Assembly (NCBI GenBank): GCA_947044365.1
Contig: OX345653.1
Coordinates: forward strand, 742,501-806,500
DNA from: Petrosia ficiformis
Taxonomy: Eukaryota > Porifera > Demospongiae > Haplosclerida > Petrosiidae
Length of the DNA: 64,000 nucleotides
Direction of reading: 5' to 3'
Part shown: piece after piece, positions 49,011 to 61,522 of the stretch
Position numbering within the stretch: position 1 is the first letter of the stretch
How the letters are laid out: each line of letters opens with the position of its first letter
Made by a program: the position numbers and the translations under genes
Notes under the pieces: model-generated
Seen by the model: the letters and a program-made list of their open reading frames with translations, nothing else
Told to the model about the DNA's origin: nothing
The model's database searches: none

Positions 49011-52000
49011 ATGGAAAAAGAAGATGATCAAGTGAGAAAAGAAGAAGAACATGGTGATGATGTAAAAAGTGGAAATGCTGGTCAAATAAAAGAGGTACTA
49101 TATTATATAAGAAAGAATTGGAATAGGTTTGTGGGTGTGGTCATTATTTTAAATATTTCTCATGTAGTCTAAAAATATGAAGAAAAAAAGAAGAAAGAAA
49201 AGAAGACGACAACAAAAATTGGAACAGCAACAGAAAATGGAGGAGAATCGTAAAGACCCATCTCCAGAATCAGGCATAGAGATTGAGTGAGCCTAATAAG
49301 CTATACCTAGCTACTCTCACATAGCCAGCCCTCGTTTAGAGGGGAGGGGCTTGACTATGCAAGACTAACACTTAGCTATTATAAAACAGATCATTCCGTA
49401 ATTAAGGGAAGTTTAAAGAGCTACCTATTAAATATTTTATATGACCAATAAGTCATTATACAATTATACAGGAAGTTAAATGAGCTATTCATTAATTATT
49501 CATATATACATACGATTGAGTGAGTTCGACAAGCCATGCCTATTAAGTATCTGCATATAATCTGATAAGCCTTCCATATCATCAAAGACATATACAGATG
49601 AGTAATAGAGTTTAATGAGCTCTGCTGTTCATGTAACTATATACATATGATTAAGTGAGTTTGATAAGTCACAACTATTAATTATCTTGTACTTTGCCAT
49701 ATGGTGTGTAATTAAGAGACCATATTTGTGAAAATGAACCGCTAGCTAGGACAAATACACACTCACTATTCCATTCATCTGTTACGAACAGTAAGCCACT
49801 GAAATCTGATATCTAAAAAGCCTGCCTAATGGCGTCTCAGTTTCTCTTCCCAAGTACTGAATTTCATATATATCATTTACAAAGAAATCGAATTATGAAC
49901 ATTTAAATCAAAATTTTTTGATTGACAATGTCTTTCTCAAAACTGTAAATTTTCACAACATGATAACTAGTTTGTATATGTTGTTATTTTACATTTTTGT
50001 ATGTAGATATGTAACAGAACCATCCATTGATCCCTCTGATCCTAACTACAGACACTTCAATAAGATATTTGAAGCTTTTAAAGTAAGTTTTAAAATGTAC
50101 AGGACAGTCTATACTTTATAACAAACAAGATATGTATATATAGAGAAAAATGTATCCCTATGATTGCTTTGTGGTGTCCAACCTTCAGTAATCATGGCTG
50201 ACTTTCTCATGTTCTTGTAGAACTTTAGGAACATATTGTACCTAGAACAGCTATTAGTTCTAGTTTCTATGTAAAGCTACAAACAGCTTTCTTCCTGCTT
50301 GTCTATGGAGCTCAAGCGCGTGTTCTATTACATGCTAGAATGATGTCCAAATTTGCTAAGATACTCTAAATGAACTACATAATGATATTCATGAGATTTT
50401 GATGGCAAACTTGGACATTATTGACATGCCACGCCTATTAATTGACCAAGCTCCCTGGAATGATGCAACTTCCTTAACTATTTATGTATACAACAAATAC
50501 TTGTGTAAGTGATACAAACACACACATGTATATATATTATATATATATAAACAATATCGAACCCATGGGAAAGCAATCATAGGGAGATGGCCCTGCGAGC
50601 TATAAATATTTTAAATTTCAATCAATTATATAGATTGGCTTCTGATTAGCTTTTGTTAATGACTAGTTGTTAAAATATGCGTATGTTGTATGGTTAATCT
50701 CATGTCACACTGGAGAGGACAAAGGAACTATATAATGTCCAAATTTCAGGAAGCAGTGAATTAAATACATGGATTTTGACATTTCATAAAAACTAATTAT
50801 AATAATATTTTCACATGTAAAGTGTGAAGTTATAATGTACTTGTATCTCTTTAAGTCAAATCTATTCATTTTCAGTTAACAGACAGCAAGAGTGATGAAA
50901 TTGGAGAGAGTCCATTAAATTTGGCTGCTAAAAGTGCTCAGGTGATATGTCTGTGTACATATGTATAACTGTATGTAACCACATGTATGTGTGTGTGTAT
51001 GTGTGTTTATGTTGATGCTGACAACATGACTGTGTTTGTCTATGTGTCGGTAGTCATTAAACAGATTATGTTATAACTTCCGCATTCTACCAAATTCCAC
51101 AAACATCTCATAAACAGTAGTATGTGGCTTTGTTTAAGTAGTATTTCGTGTATTGCAGGATCATTAACAAGTCTCAATGTCTGTCTCTCTTTCTTTGTCT
51201 GTCTCTCCAACTATAGCCTTGGTATTGATTTTTTCATTGCAAAATCATTCATTTCAGATTGGGTCGAAACTGTTTCTAGAGTTAGATAATGATGTCCTTA
51301 TTATGTTTCCAAAGTGGTTTTGATCAATAATATTATCTGTTAGAACCGTGAGCATTTTAGTATTCTCTTGAAATTTGAATTTTTACCCTGAACTATAGCC
51401 TTGGTATTGATTTTTTCAATGCAAAATCAGTCATTTCAGATTGTGCCGAAACAGTTTCTAGAGTTAGATAATGACGTCCTTATTATGTTTCCAAAGTGGT
51501 TTTGATCAATAATGGTATCTGTTAGAACCATGAGCATTTTAGTATTCTCTCAAAATTCGAATTTTTACCCTCTCTCTCTCTCTCTGTTTCTCTCTCTGTT
51601 CCTCTCTCTCTCTCTCTCTCTCAGGCTGCTAAGAAAGCAGCAATGAAGGATGATGATTCAGATGAAGAAACGGTAAGTATTCCTTACAATACAATATAAT
51701 ATGTTTAATCTCTATACCCAGCCTAAACAAGATGATGGAACAGTCAAACTATCAAAAAAGAAACTACGTAGACTAAATCGTATGAGTGTAGCACAGTTAA
51801 AACAGTTAGTAGAGAGACCAGACCTAGTTGAGATGCATGACACAGCTGCTCATGATCCTAGACTTCTTATTCATCTTAAGGTATATTTATAAATGACAAA
51901 TATGTATTTGTGTGTGTGTGTATTTGTAAGTATTTATGGTACATGTATGTTTTGAGATACTGGGACATTTTAACACAAATTATACTTTGTAGCTATATTT

Positions 52001-53175
52001 CTATCTCCTGTGGACACGTGTCATCGCTGTCATGTGACATATCATGTGAATCAGTTCTGATTATGAAGAGGTGCTTATGTTAGCCTTCAGTAATCAATCA
52101 TTATACATACTTATTACCTGAAGAAAGTCTTCATGCCAAAAAATTCTTTTATAAAGAATATTCTACTGTGTTGTTATAAAATAAGTTCACACATACTCGT
52201 GATGGTACGGTCAAATCAGTAATATTTCATTACATGTACAATTAAAATTCTTTTTAGTTAACTAATAATATATATTACAGGTCTATTATATCTAGTAGTT
52301 GATCAATCACGGGAGATATATATACGTACATGTATATATGTATATATATATATATAATGATAGTGAAACTCCAATTATAGTCTTTTATCTTCATGCATAC
52401 ATGTACAGTCATCTAAAAATACAGTTCCTGTTCCAAGACACTGGTGTTTTAAAAGGAAATATTTACAAGGAAAGAGAGGAATTGAAAAACCACCATTTAA
52501 CTTACCTGAGTTCATAAAGGTGTGTTCATTACTCCATTTGAATTATAAAGTTGATTATTACTAAAATGATTGTTTAACTAAATGTTTCAACTCCTCATTC
52601 GTGTTATTAATGCTCAACTAAAGATCATTGTCATACAATCATATAGGCCAACAACATCTAGTGAGTAATTCAGTAACCACTCACCAGTGTACACACTCAC
52701 CAATGTACACCACTCACCAATGTACACCACTCACCAGTGTACACCACTCGCTACAGCTAGCATGTATTGTGATGTCAATATCTAGTGCTTTTGCAACACA
52801 TGTTGATGCATGTTTACATTACACAGAAGATCAGTAGTTGAAATATGACAATTCTGTTTATTTAGTTTTGTTTTAGTTAACTAACACTTGACCCCTCTGT
52901 TTACAATTCACTAAAACTACAATATAGTATCCTCACTAAAATAACAATATTGTTTATACTACTGCGAACTAGACCAGTTCAGACTACCTATCATATATAA
53001 CATGGTACAAATCACTGTTCCAAAAGTGTTTACACATCTACAGATCTTCTCTGTAGTGTAAATACACTGTAAGAGCGCTGGTATACTGTTGGTTTCCCAC
53101 CTTTTGTATACAACATAATAAAGAATATGTAATCTCATGTTTCCCTCCCTCCCTCCCTCTTTCTCTCTCTCTCTC

Positions 53176-53247
<72 letters not shown>

Positions 53248-56200
53248 CTTTCATAGGCTACAGGTATAATGGAGATGAGACAGGCTGTAGATGAGAAAGA
53301 AGATCAGAAAACTCTCAAACAGAAAACAAGAGAACGCGTTCGACCAAAACTAGGAAAACTAACAATTGATTATCAAAAGCTCCATGATGCATTCTTTAGA
53401 TGGCAGACAAAACCGCGCATGACCATACATGGAGAATTATATTATGAGGTCAGCCAAAGAAACCTTTAAAATCCTCCTACATCATGTATCTCATGATGTC
53501 ACTTACACTTACGAATCACAACATTCTCTATCAAATTCTTCATTATCACATTTATATCTCCAAAATATCTCACTATCGCCCAGGGTAAAGAGTTTGAAAC
53601 CCGTCTGAAGGATCGAAAACCTGGGGACCTTTCTGATGAACTCAGAATAGCTCTTGGAATGCCTATTGGACCAGTAAGACACACCTCAATCTCAACTGTC
53701 CACTCACTTGAGCGTCTGGGAATGTAACTATGATAAATTTAGTCTGAGTAGTCTCATTCCCAGACTCCACTGACATGGGTGTCTGAGAATGTGACTATGA
53801 TACATGTACATCTCCAATTTTATTTTCCTCAGGGTAAATTAAAGTTTCCACCACCTTGGTTAATTGCGATGCAGCGATATGGCCCACCTCCTTCATATCC
53901 AAGCTTAAAGATTCTAGGACTTAATGCCCCAATTCCAGAGGTATGTTGGTTAGGTTGTGTATCATAGAATGATATTAGCTCTCATAGGGCTGTTCTTTTG
54001 GCTATTTTGTTGGTGGATGGGGTAAACCTCCTGTGGATGAGATCGGAAGACCTTTGTATGGAGATGTATTTGGTATTCAGCAAGAGGTAAATATATGTGT
54101 GTATTTACTATTATACAAGTATACAAACATATACTGTACATATATGTCTGGTACACACACTGAACACATTATTAATATTAGGGGTCTGGTACACACACTC
54201 AACACATTATTATTATCATATTAGGGGTCTGGTACACACACTCAACACATTATTATTATCATATTAGGGGTCTGGTACACACACTCAACACATTATTATT
54301 ATTAGGGGTCTGGTACACACTGAACACATTACTATTATCATATTAGGGGTCTGGTACACACACTGAACACATTATTAATATTAGGGGTCTGGTACACACA
54401 CACTGAACACATTATTATTATCATATTAGGGGTCTGGTACATACACTCAACACATTATTATTATCATATTAGGGGTCTGGTACACACACTCAACACATTA
54501 TTATTATCATATTAGGGGTCTGGTACACACACTCAACACATTATTATTATCATATTAGGGGTCTGGTATACCTCGTGAAGAGGAAGTAGACCAGTCATTA
54601 TGGGGTGAGCTTGAATCCTCAGAGGATGAAGATGAAGAAGAGGTATGGAGTGACTTTTAATGATTAAAGAAATTAAATATAATTTATAGTCAATATGTTG
54701 TTCTATTTAATGCCCGTACATTAATGTATATGTTTATTTTGCAGGAAGAATCGGAAGAGGAAAGAGAGAAACCACCAGAAGACATACAAGCAGGAATGAT
54801 GACACCAATGGAAGGGTATGTATACATGTGTTATATAAACCACACCCACTCATAATAATTACATGATGACACCAATGGAAGGGTATGTATACATGTGTTA
54901 TATAAACCACACCCACTCATAATAATTACATGATGACACCAATGGAAGGGTATGTATACATGTGTTATATAAACTACACCCACTCATAATAATTACATGA
55001 TGACACCAATGGAAGGGTATGTACACATGTGTTATATAAACCACACCCACTCATAATAATTACATTTGGGTATATCACACAGACTAGTTACACCGAGTGG
55101 TCTAACATCCATACCAGCTGGACTTGAAACACCTGAAATGATCCAATTGAGAAAGAAAAAAATTGAGGAAGCAATGGAACAAGGGTAAGTGTATACATCT
55201 CTTATCTACAAATCAGTTTGTCCTTGACAACTAATGCATTCATAAGTGAATAAGCGAGTGAGTGAACGAGCAAAGAGGTGGCAAGAGCCATCCCTCTTCG
55301 ATAGTTGTTCTGTATTTATAATTATTGTAAATAACATCATAATATCTTTATGATATTTACTATAGAGGAGAGACTCCAGCTTTATATACAGTACTTCCAG
55401 AGAAGTTGGCTTCTGTGGGTGGGGCTATGATGGGATCATCTCATGTATATGACATGTCAGCAGTAAGTAATTGTTAATTTGGTGGGTGGGGCAAATAATT
55501 ATATTTAAATTATTTTAATCAAATATCATCATATTGTACTTTAGGCCGTACCTGGTGGATTAAAGAAGGTGAAGCCGTATTCTTTTGACAGAGATAGTTG
55601 TATTACACTCTTTCTCTCCCCATTAGGTAGTTGCAGGTGGTATTACAGAAGGTATTGAGATATCTCTTGATCCTAGTGAATTAGAATTAGATTCATCGGC
55701 TATGACACAAAAGTGAGTTGTTTTCAGGCTTTAATAATTATTTAAAAATATTTTAAGTTGATATTTTTTTTACCATGTTCCAACTTGCGTTTGAAGTGGC
55801 AAGCATTTGTTTCTTTATCAAAATTGATTCTATCTCTGTCTGCCTCTCTCTCTCTTTCTCTCTAGTCTTAATACCCTCCATAACTTGCTGTAGATAATGC
55901 ATTTGGTGATACAAGTATCTTGTGTGCTTTTGGTATAAAATAAATTTCCTTACACTACATCATCAATCTAAATTGATCTTACATGTATATGATTTTAAAC
56001 TTTTTTAGAAGTCGTTTGTTTAAACACTCGTTTTTCCAGCAGTTGATTTTAATCATTTGAAAAGAGGCTGAACCCCTTTTCGCACTTTAGTAGTGAACTG
56101 TTACATGTAATGTTCTTTGTGTGTCTCAGGTATGAGGAGAAGTTACAGGAACAGGGATTAGAAAAAGAGGATCTTAGTGATATGGTCGCTGAACATGCAG

Positions 56201-56466
56201 CAAGACAAAAGGTAAGAAATACATGGACCTTCTCATATAGATTGTCATTCTGTAATGGCTGCTAGTCTTTTGTTTCATGTATTCACTGGTATGAGCATTA
56301 ATTTTGGAAACTGAATTTTGTTAGTACATTTGTAAATGGAAAACAATTCTTTTTTATTAATTATTTCATTTTTTTCGTTTGGTTAAATTTACAGAACAAA
56401 AGAAAGAAGGTGGCTGAAAGTACTTCAGGAAAAGCTGCAAAGAAGTTGAAAGAATTTAAGTTTTAA
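49011..56466 (+). CDS. SF3B2: Splicing factor 3B subunit 2
   Basis: Nineteen exons give 589 residues: 49011-49094, 49168-49286, 50007-50082, 50876-50941, 51625-51672, 51722-51880, 52409-52519, 53257-53448, 53584-53673, 53833-53940, 53988-54086, 54559-54642, 54745-54815, 55083-55184, 55366-55462, 55545-55568, 55627-55712, 56130-56211, 56395-56466. Known role: SAP145, part of the U2 snRNP SF3b complex at the branch site, partner of SF3B4. Seen: basic N-terminus, the DUF382 core (KLSKKKLRRLNRMSVAQLK, HWCFKRKYLQGKRGIEKPPF), the PSP domain (GKLKFPPPWLIAMQRYGPPP, GWGKPPVDEIGRPLYGDVFG), an acidic stretch, and the KYEEKLQEQ...LKEFKF end. It is much shorter than human (895) because the SAP domain and proline-rich N-terminus are absent. 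Exon 12's acceptor and exon 13's donor lie inside tandem repeats. Confidence 0.94.
51215..51570. repeat. Two-copy direct repeat in SF3B2 intron 4
   Basis: A roughly 180-base unit (from AGCCTTGGTATTGATTTTTT to TTTTTACCCT) occurs twice, at about 51215-51392 and 51400-51570, about 93 percent identical by eye. A CT-rich acceptor tract follows. Confidence 0.85.
53140..53243. repeat. (CT)n tract before SF3B2 exon 8
   Basis: About 100 bases of almost pure CT repeat forming an extreme polypyrimidine tract, ending about 12 bases before the exon 8 acceptor. Confidence 0.9.
54165..54572 (+). repeat. 43-base minisatellite spanning SF3B2 exon 12 acceptor
   Basis: About ten units of 36-43 bases. Each contains TATTAG|GGGTCTGGTA, the 3' splice site and first bases of exon 12, followed by CACACACTCAACACATTATT. 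The last unit runs into the real exon (GGGTCTGGTATACCTCGTG). Every upstream unit therefore carries a copy of the acceptor. Confidence 0.9.
54795..55068 (+). repeat. 67-base minisatellite spanning SF3B2 exon 13 donor
   Basis: Nearly four units of 67 bases. Each holds ATGACACCAATGGAAGG|GTATGT, the end of exon 13 plus its 5' splice site, then TTATATAAACCACACCCACT. The first unit is the true exon end; three more donor copies lie in the intron. Use of a later donor would add 67 bases and shift the frame. Confidence 0.92.
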
Positions 56467-56547
56467 AACAATGAAACATATTTAATAAGTTCTCATACAA
56501 TAATATTATGCTTACACTATATAATCACATATATTCATATAAGGGGT

Positions 56548-57524
56548 ATGGTTGTAGGGTGGAGAAAATGTAATGGAGGGAAAATGAATTCCACTGATGA
56601 CTTTTGTCCAGCCTCACCTGATAGTTTAATACAGTTTCATTCAACTCCAGCAACTTGTGTAGTGGCAGTACTTATTTTGATATTATTGTTAATCTCCACA
56701 TCGTGCAAGAATGGTGAAAAACAGAAAAGGTAATCAAAGTATATATATATATATATAAATTACTACATTCAAATAGTAAAACTCTATGCTTTAATAAAAT
56801 ATAAAATTTTAAAATTACTCTGCACTTCAACTCGGTGTTTATAATAATAATATATTATATATAATTAGTTATATATTTTTTCTGTCTCGTTAAAGATGTA
56901 ATGATCATGCCACTATCGATGATGATTCTATCCAACATGTGACCACTGATCTCAATTCCCTTTCTATTGGAACATCAGGTAACTATCACATGATTATCAC
57001 ACATGATTTATATGTGTATTTCAGGTCATTCTTTTAAATCATGGATGCAAAATTTAGAGAATATGAAGTTGCTTAGTGAGTATTCGTGGTCACCAGCTCC
57101 TCCTCTTCACACTGATAGCTCCTTATTGTGGCCATCAAAATTCAATCCAGTTCTCACATTTCCAAGACATCATGAAACTGAAATGTCACATGACATTGTT
57201 AGCATAACAGCTGATCTTTCATTGGATGATAACACAAGTATTAAACAATTCTCTCATCAAAATGTAACCTTATTTAAACCGACCAATCATTTTTTACGAA
57301 CCATTGATTACAGTATAGATGATCACTTTACTGATGATTTCATGGAATGGGAAGATGAAAGCGGAGTTGTCAATGGTTACCATAACGACAATGTAAACAC
57401 AAACAATATGATAAACAAGAATATATCAAACACTAAGAATAAGTCTTTTATTCATCCATTAGTAATAATCATTGTATTAATAATAATAATTATTATTATA
57501 TATTCATTATTGTATTATGGGTAA
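56548..57524 (+). CDS. Orphan membrane protein, two hydrophobic segments
   Basis: Exons 56548-56729, 56896-56978 and 57025-57524 give 254 residues. I do not recognise it. Seen: a hydrophobic segment near residues 35-52 (TCVVAVLILILLLISTSC), a polar acidic region of about 170 residues with several N-x-S/T sites, and a C-terminal isoleucine-rich helix (PLVIIIVLIIIIIIIYSLLY) ending four or so residues from the stop, like a tail anchor. An alternative start is Met 13. It begins only 81 bases after the SF3B2 stop on the same strand. Introns and frame retention support a real gene; function unknown. Confidence 0.6.
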
Positions 57525-58004
57525 CAATGATAATTATTTAAAATTCAGTTAATTATATAAGGTCCATCTCAATAAATTTGCATGCATGTAACCATTACGG
57601 CATCTACAGCATACAATTATTCTAGTCAGAGTACGTATTGTTAGATGTGAGTTACTATTTATAGTACCAAATGGTTACAAACTGCTGTAACTATAACTTT
57701 GTGAAACCATCATTACCTTACTATGATAACTTAATTAATACAGGAAATCGTAGAAATAAAAACATGTCATGTGAGCATTTTCAAAGGAAGCTCAGGTGCT
57801 CAGTCATATTTGTGTTTTCATGTGATCATGTAGTTCATGGATCAGTTAATTGTACTCAGTCATGGTCATTATGATGTATATAAGAAAGAAGTGCAGCTCT
57901 CTAGGAAAGATTTTGCATCTGTGACCAGGATTATATATTATGGCCAGTAAAATGGTCATAGTAATATAAATCAGCTGGGATGTAAACTCACTATTACTTC
58001 AGCC
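57525..58004. other. Spacer upstream of RING-like gene
   Basis: AT-rich. A 67-codon open frame at 57671 lacks any recognisable features and is probably chance. No gene assigned; an unseen 5' exon of the next gene is possible. Confidence 0.4.
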
Positions 58005-58842
58005 ATGTATCTGTTTTGTTCAGAGTGTGGTGTACCTGCAGTGGATATCGAACAGGCATCATGTGGCTGCAGTGTGTGTGGAAGATGCTATGGTATCTTA
58101 AGTGACATGTACGTATGTTATGCCATATAATTTAACAATACATGTACAATATATATCCTATGATTGTTACAGATCTATATGTTCAGAGTGTGGTTTGCCT
58201 TCAGTGGATGTCAGACAAGCATCATGTGGCTGCAGTGTATGTTATAATATCTTCAGTGACAGGTACGTATACCACGCCATACAATTCAACAATACAGTAT
58301 ATATCCTATGTTAGTTACAGATGTATATGTTCAGATTGTGGTTTGCCTGCAGTGGATATCAGACAAGCATCATGTTGCTGCATTGTATGTGGAAGATGTT
58401 ATAATATTTTAAGTGACAGGTATGTCATGCCATACCAACACAGTATATTCTCACATGAAGTGCATACTGATACAAATTGCACGCTCTCACATAATCTTAT
58501 AATTCATAAAGTTTTGGCATAAGAATGTTGAAGTCTACAGCCTATGCCTTTTTAGCATTTCGTTGCAGTGGAGTAATTAATGTTTATTGCAAATGGTGTG
58601 GACAAGAATCACATTTAAACAAGGTAGCCAAACATTACACTCATGTACATATAATACATTAATATTCTCGTGCTAAATAGCCATTTCTGTGGACTCCAGA
58701 GAACAGTGTAACAGTTAGTGATGATAATAACATCCATTCAAAGTCACTAATAGTTACTGGCAAAAACAAGAAAATGCTCCCCATCAAACAAGAACTTGAA
58801 GAATTGGTATTAGGTATTGAGACCTTGTCAAGTCCAAAGTGA
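58005..58842 (+). CDS. Small RING/TRAF-like protein with triplicated Cys-rich exon
   Basis: Exons 58005-58108, 58173-58262, 58321-58419, 58569-58623 and 58681-58842 give 169 residues. Exons 1 to 3 are homologous: C-x2-C-G-[VL]-P-[AS]-V-D-[IV]-x2-ASC-x-C-x2-C-x-RC-Y-x-I-[LF]-SD, resembling the first three metal-binding pairs of a C4C4/TRAF-type RING. Exon 4 supplies CKWCGQE, the last pair. Exon 2 has lost the GRC residues, so its site is incomplete; exon 3 has CCC in place of CGC. Exons 2 and 3 start and end in the same phase (exon 1 ends in it too), so any one could join exon 4 to make a single complete RING, which suggests mutually exclusive or skipped exons rather than a triple-domain protein. 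Exon 5 is polar, ending GIETLSSPK. Function (ubiquitin ligase or adaptor) is inference. Confidence 0.6.
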
Positions 58843-59163
58843 ACTATTATAGTCTCAAAATAAGAGATACGCAACCAACGAACATTACTTCACTGTGACT
58901 GTATCGAATATAACAAACAAATGGCAAATACAAATTAAAATGGTTTTATATACTATAATTATTGTATGTACTTCTAAATCTTGTCTGTTAAGTCCATGTA
59001 CATCATTTGTTTTATATCTTATTGCACAAAGTGCGATGGATTGAACAACAGTTAAAATTGTTTTATGTTTATAATTATACCTTTGTACATACATAATATA
59101 TATTAGAATCCTGACTACTGTAAAATTAATGATAATTTTTATTATATCACTTTGATGTTATAG
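58843..59163. other. Spacer between exon-5 copies
   Basis: AT-rich 3' flank of the RING-like gene leading to the acceptor of the next last-exon copy. No upstream RING exons accompany that copy. Confidence 0.5.
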
Positions 59164-59354
59164 ATCATGTTGAGAGGGTGCAGGGGAGGGAGAACAGTGT
59201 AACAGATAATATTAATTCCAAGTCACTTATAGTTACTGGAAAAGATCCAGACAAGAAAGTGGTCCAAGAACATGAACAATTAGTAATAGGCATTGAGACT
59301 TCGTCAAGTCCAAATCCCAGAAAAGACAAGTCAAGCGGCTCAAAATATTCATAA
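59164..59354 (+). pseudogene. Orphan last-exon copy of RING-like gene
   Basis: Begins after an acceptor (GTTATAG|ATC) and reads DHVERVQGRENSVTDNINSK and on to the stop at 59354, aligning with exon 5 of 58681-58842 (ENSVT, SKSLIVTGK, GIET-x-SSP). It needs an incoming phase-1 exon, but the nearest upstream exon ends in phase 0, so it is an orphan here or an alternative last exon of an unseen form. Better matched to 63285-63466. Confidence 0.55.
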
Positions 59355-59584
59355 CAAGAGACACACAATCAACACAAAGTACTTCACAGTTTTAATTGCA
59401 TTTATAATGTACTTATTTTTGATCGTCTGTTAAAGTATTTTATAGAACATATTTTGTATCTGATTATCATGCAACTTTTAATTATATAGTCAAGTAATGC
59501 TTATATTTCAATTAAACATTAAGTTTTTAGAATCAACTAATCTCAATAAATCACGTTTACCCAAATACAAAATGGCAAGTCTTA

Positions 59585-59900
59585 ATTAATGTAGATCATA
59601 TTCCCTCAGACATTTCATTCTTCATTCCAGCTGGTATGTCTGCATGATTCTGAAGGTGCAATCCTGTTAGGTGTTCAACAGCTTCTCTATGTTGTGAAGA
59701 ATAAATTAAATAACAAAGACACACACAACATGCATCTTCAGGACTAACTTGTAAAGCAGCTGTGAAACAGTCCACTGCCTTGTCATACTTGTTTGAAATG
59801 AATTGGACACTTACTTGAATATCCAAATCTATTTCATTCGGAAATGACTGAGAAGTTCTGAGATATAAGGAAGTGATTCTTCATGTTGCTCTCTACAAAA
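59585..59900 (-). pseudogene. PEX5: Decayed PEX5 (peroxisomal import receptor) TPR fragment
   Basis: Minus strand reads PNEIDLDIQV, then YDKAVDCFTAALQVSPEDA, then after unrelated sequence HREAVEHL-x2-LHLQNHA, MKNEMSEGI and a TGA where the family has a conserved Trp before S-T-L. These are the 6th-7th TPR segments of PEX5. About two TPR repeats between them are missing. An upstream piece (EQHEESLPYISELLSHF) lies in another frame. Deletion, frameshift and stop together mark a pseudogene; a working PEX5 must be elsewhere. Confidence 0.65.
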
Positions 59901-59904
59901 AGAA

Positions 59905-60090
59905 TTATGACAGAGAGGAGAGGGAGTGAGGAGAGAAAGTGAAGGGAGGGAGAGAGGGAAGGTACAAAAGGGAGGTGGTGAGGGTATGTAAAAAAGGGGA
60001 GAGTTGTAGAAGAGAAGGAGGGTAAATGGAAGGGTGGAGTAAAGGGAGGGCGGAGGTGAGAGGAAGAAGGGGATATAGATAGGACTAACT
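59905..60090. repeat. Purine-rich tract beside PEX5 fragment
   Basis: GGGAGGGAGA/GAAGG-rich low-complexity stretch on the plus strand. Open frames here are not credible genes. Confidence 0.75.
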
Positions 60091-60179
60091 TGCTCATGAA
60101 TGAGTACATGAATGGTTTCTGACGAATGTTTGGTTTTTGTGGGACTAATGAAGAATACCTGAACAGAAAGTAATATCGT

Positions 60180-61500
60180 CATATTACAATAGACATGTAA
60201 TTATTGTTTAGGTATTTTTACTGTATTAGGGTTTAGCACGTCAATTGAGTGGGTGTTAGTAATAACTCAGCACAGCTGACATTACTCATAATTAGTAAAT
60301 GTTTATACATAAATATAATTTTATTTTCAAGATAAATGAATTCCAACATGTGTTTGCCACATTCTGAGTATTCAGTTTGTGGTATAATTGAAGCCATATT
60401 GAGCTGGGAAGACCTTGTTACTATTTTTTATTGACAAACTGATCAGCTGTATACATAGTTAATGCATCAGTCAGAACTTGTGTAGCCACTAATAAATGGA
60501 TGTACTCCAACATGGTACCACCAGTCTTTCATCTTCATTACACATGAACATTATCACTTCAAAAAACATCTTCCTCCTGCCAAGTTACCTCTATCCTTAG
60601 TAGTGGATAAATTAGCGTTGTTTTAGTTAGGATATTATGTTTAGTAAATTTTAGTTTTTAAAGTGAATTTTAGTTTTAGTTTTATACACATATTAATTAC
60701 TAAAACTATAATAGGCTCTAAAATCACTAAATTTAGTCGACCCAATTAATAGTAGGTAGGTTATGCACTGTCTTTGTGGGATTACAGCTATATATTTGGA
60801 TCCAAATAGCTGTAATACCACAAAACAGTGGATAACTTTGTAAAACCATAATAAAACACATATTGTGTATGGCACCCACTATATAAACAGTTCACATATG
60901 AATACTACATTAGTTTATCATGAATAAATTATAATTATTTTACCACTATTTGGATTGTGTAGTAGTTGGATCCCTGTTAGGCCCTGTAGAATGTGGACTG
61001 CCCTTTGAAAATGTTTGAGCTTTTTGTTCAGATTTCATCGCTAATGACAAGAGAGCCTATTGTTCAAAACGACTTGAAGTATTTGGACTCCACTTCAAAG
61101 TATATACTTGTGAAGTATTTGGACCAGGGAAGACCAGGGGAATCCCATTACCTGGACCAATGGGCCAGGTCCAATTCTAGGGGGTCCATTTTTATCATGA
61201 CAGGATCCCTTGTTGTAGCATTAAACATCAAAAGGATTATTCAGGTATGGTCGGTTAAGTTATCTATCTGATAGCAGTATGATTCCCAGCAGGGTTCACC
61301 AGTAAATTTGAAGCCTTACATCTGACTTCACAATAGTGGAGAGGTCCCTCAGTGAGTGGTAAGTCATAGACCTAATAACAGATAAGGGAGTACTGGAAAA
61401 TCTATTTCAATAGGAATATCATTGATACATTATATATATTAAGTTTGATTGGTTGACTTGAGTGAATGAATCTTTAATGTGAATAGTCCATACGCTCAAA
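60180..61500. other. Gene-free stretch with AGTTAACTA-type repeat
   Basis: Holds an AGTT/AACT repeat at about 60610-60745 (family of 4021-4260) and short self-complementary stretches near 61080-61190. The 92-codon open frame at 60993 shows no known domain. Nothing else recognised. Confidence 0.5.
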
Positions 61501-61522
61501 CAAAAATTATAAGTACTCTGCT

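Noticed and set aside
60993..61271. 92-codon open frame as a gene
   Set aside because: No recognised motif, no splice support, and it lies within self-complementary repeat-like DNA.
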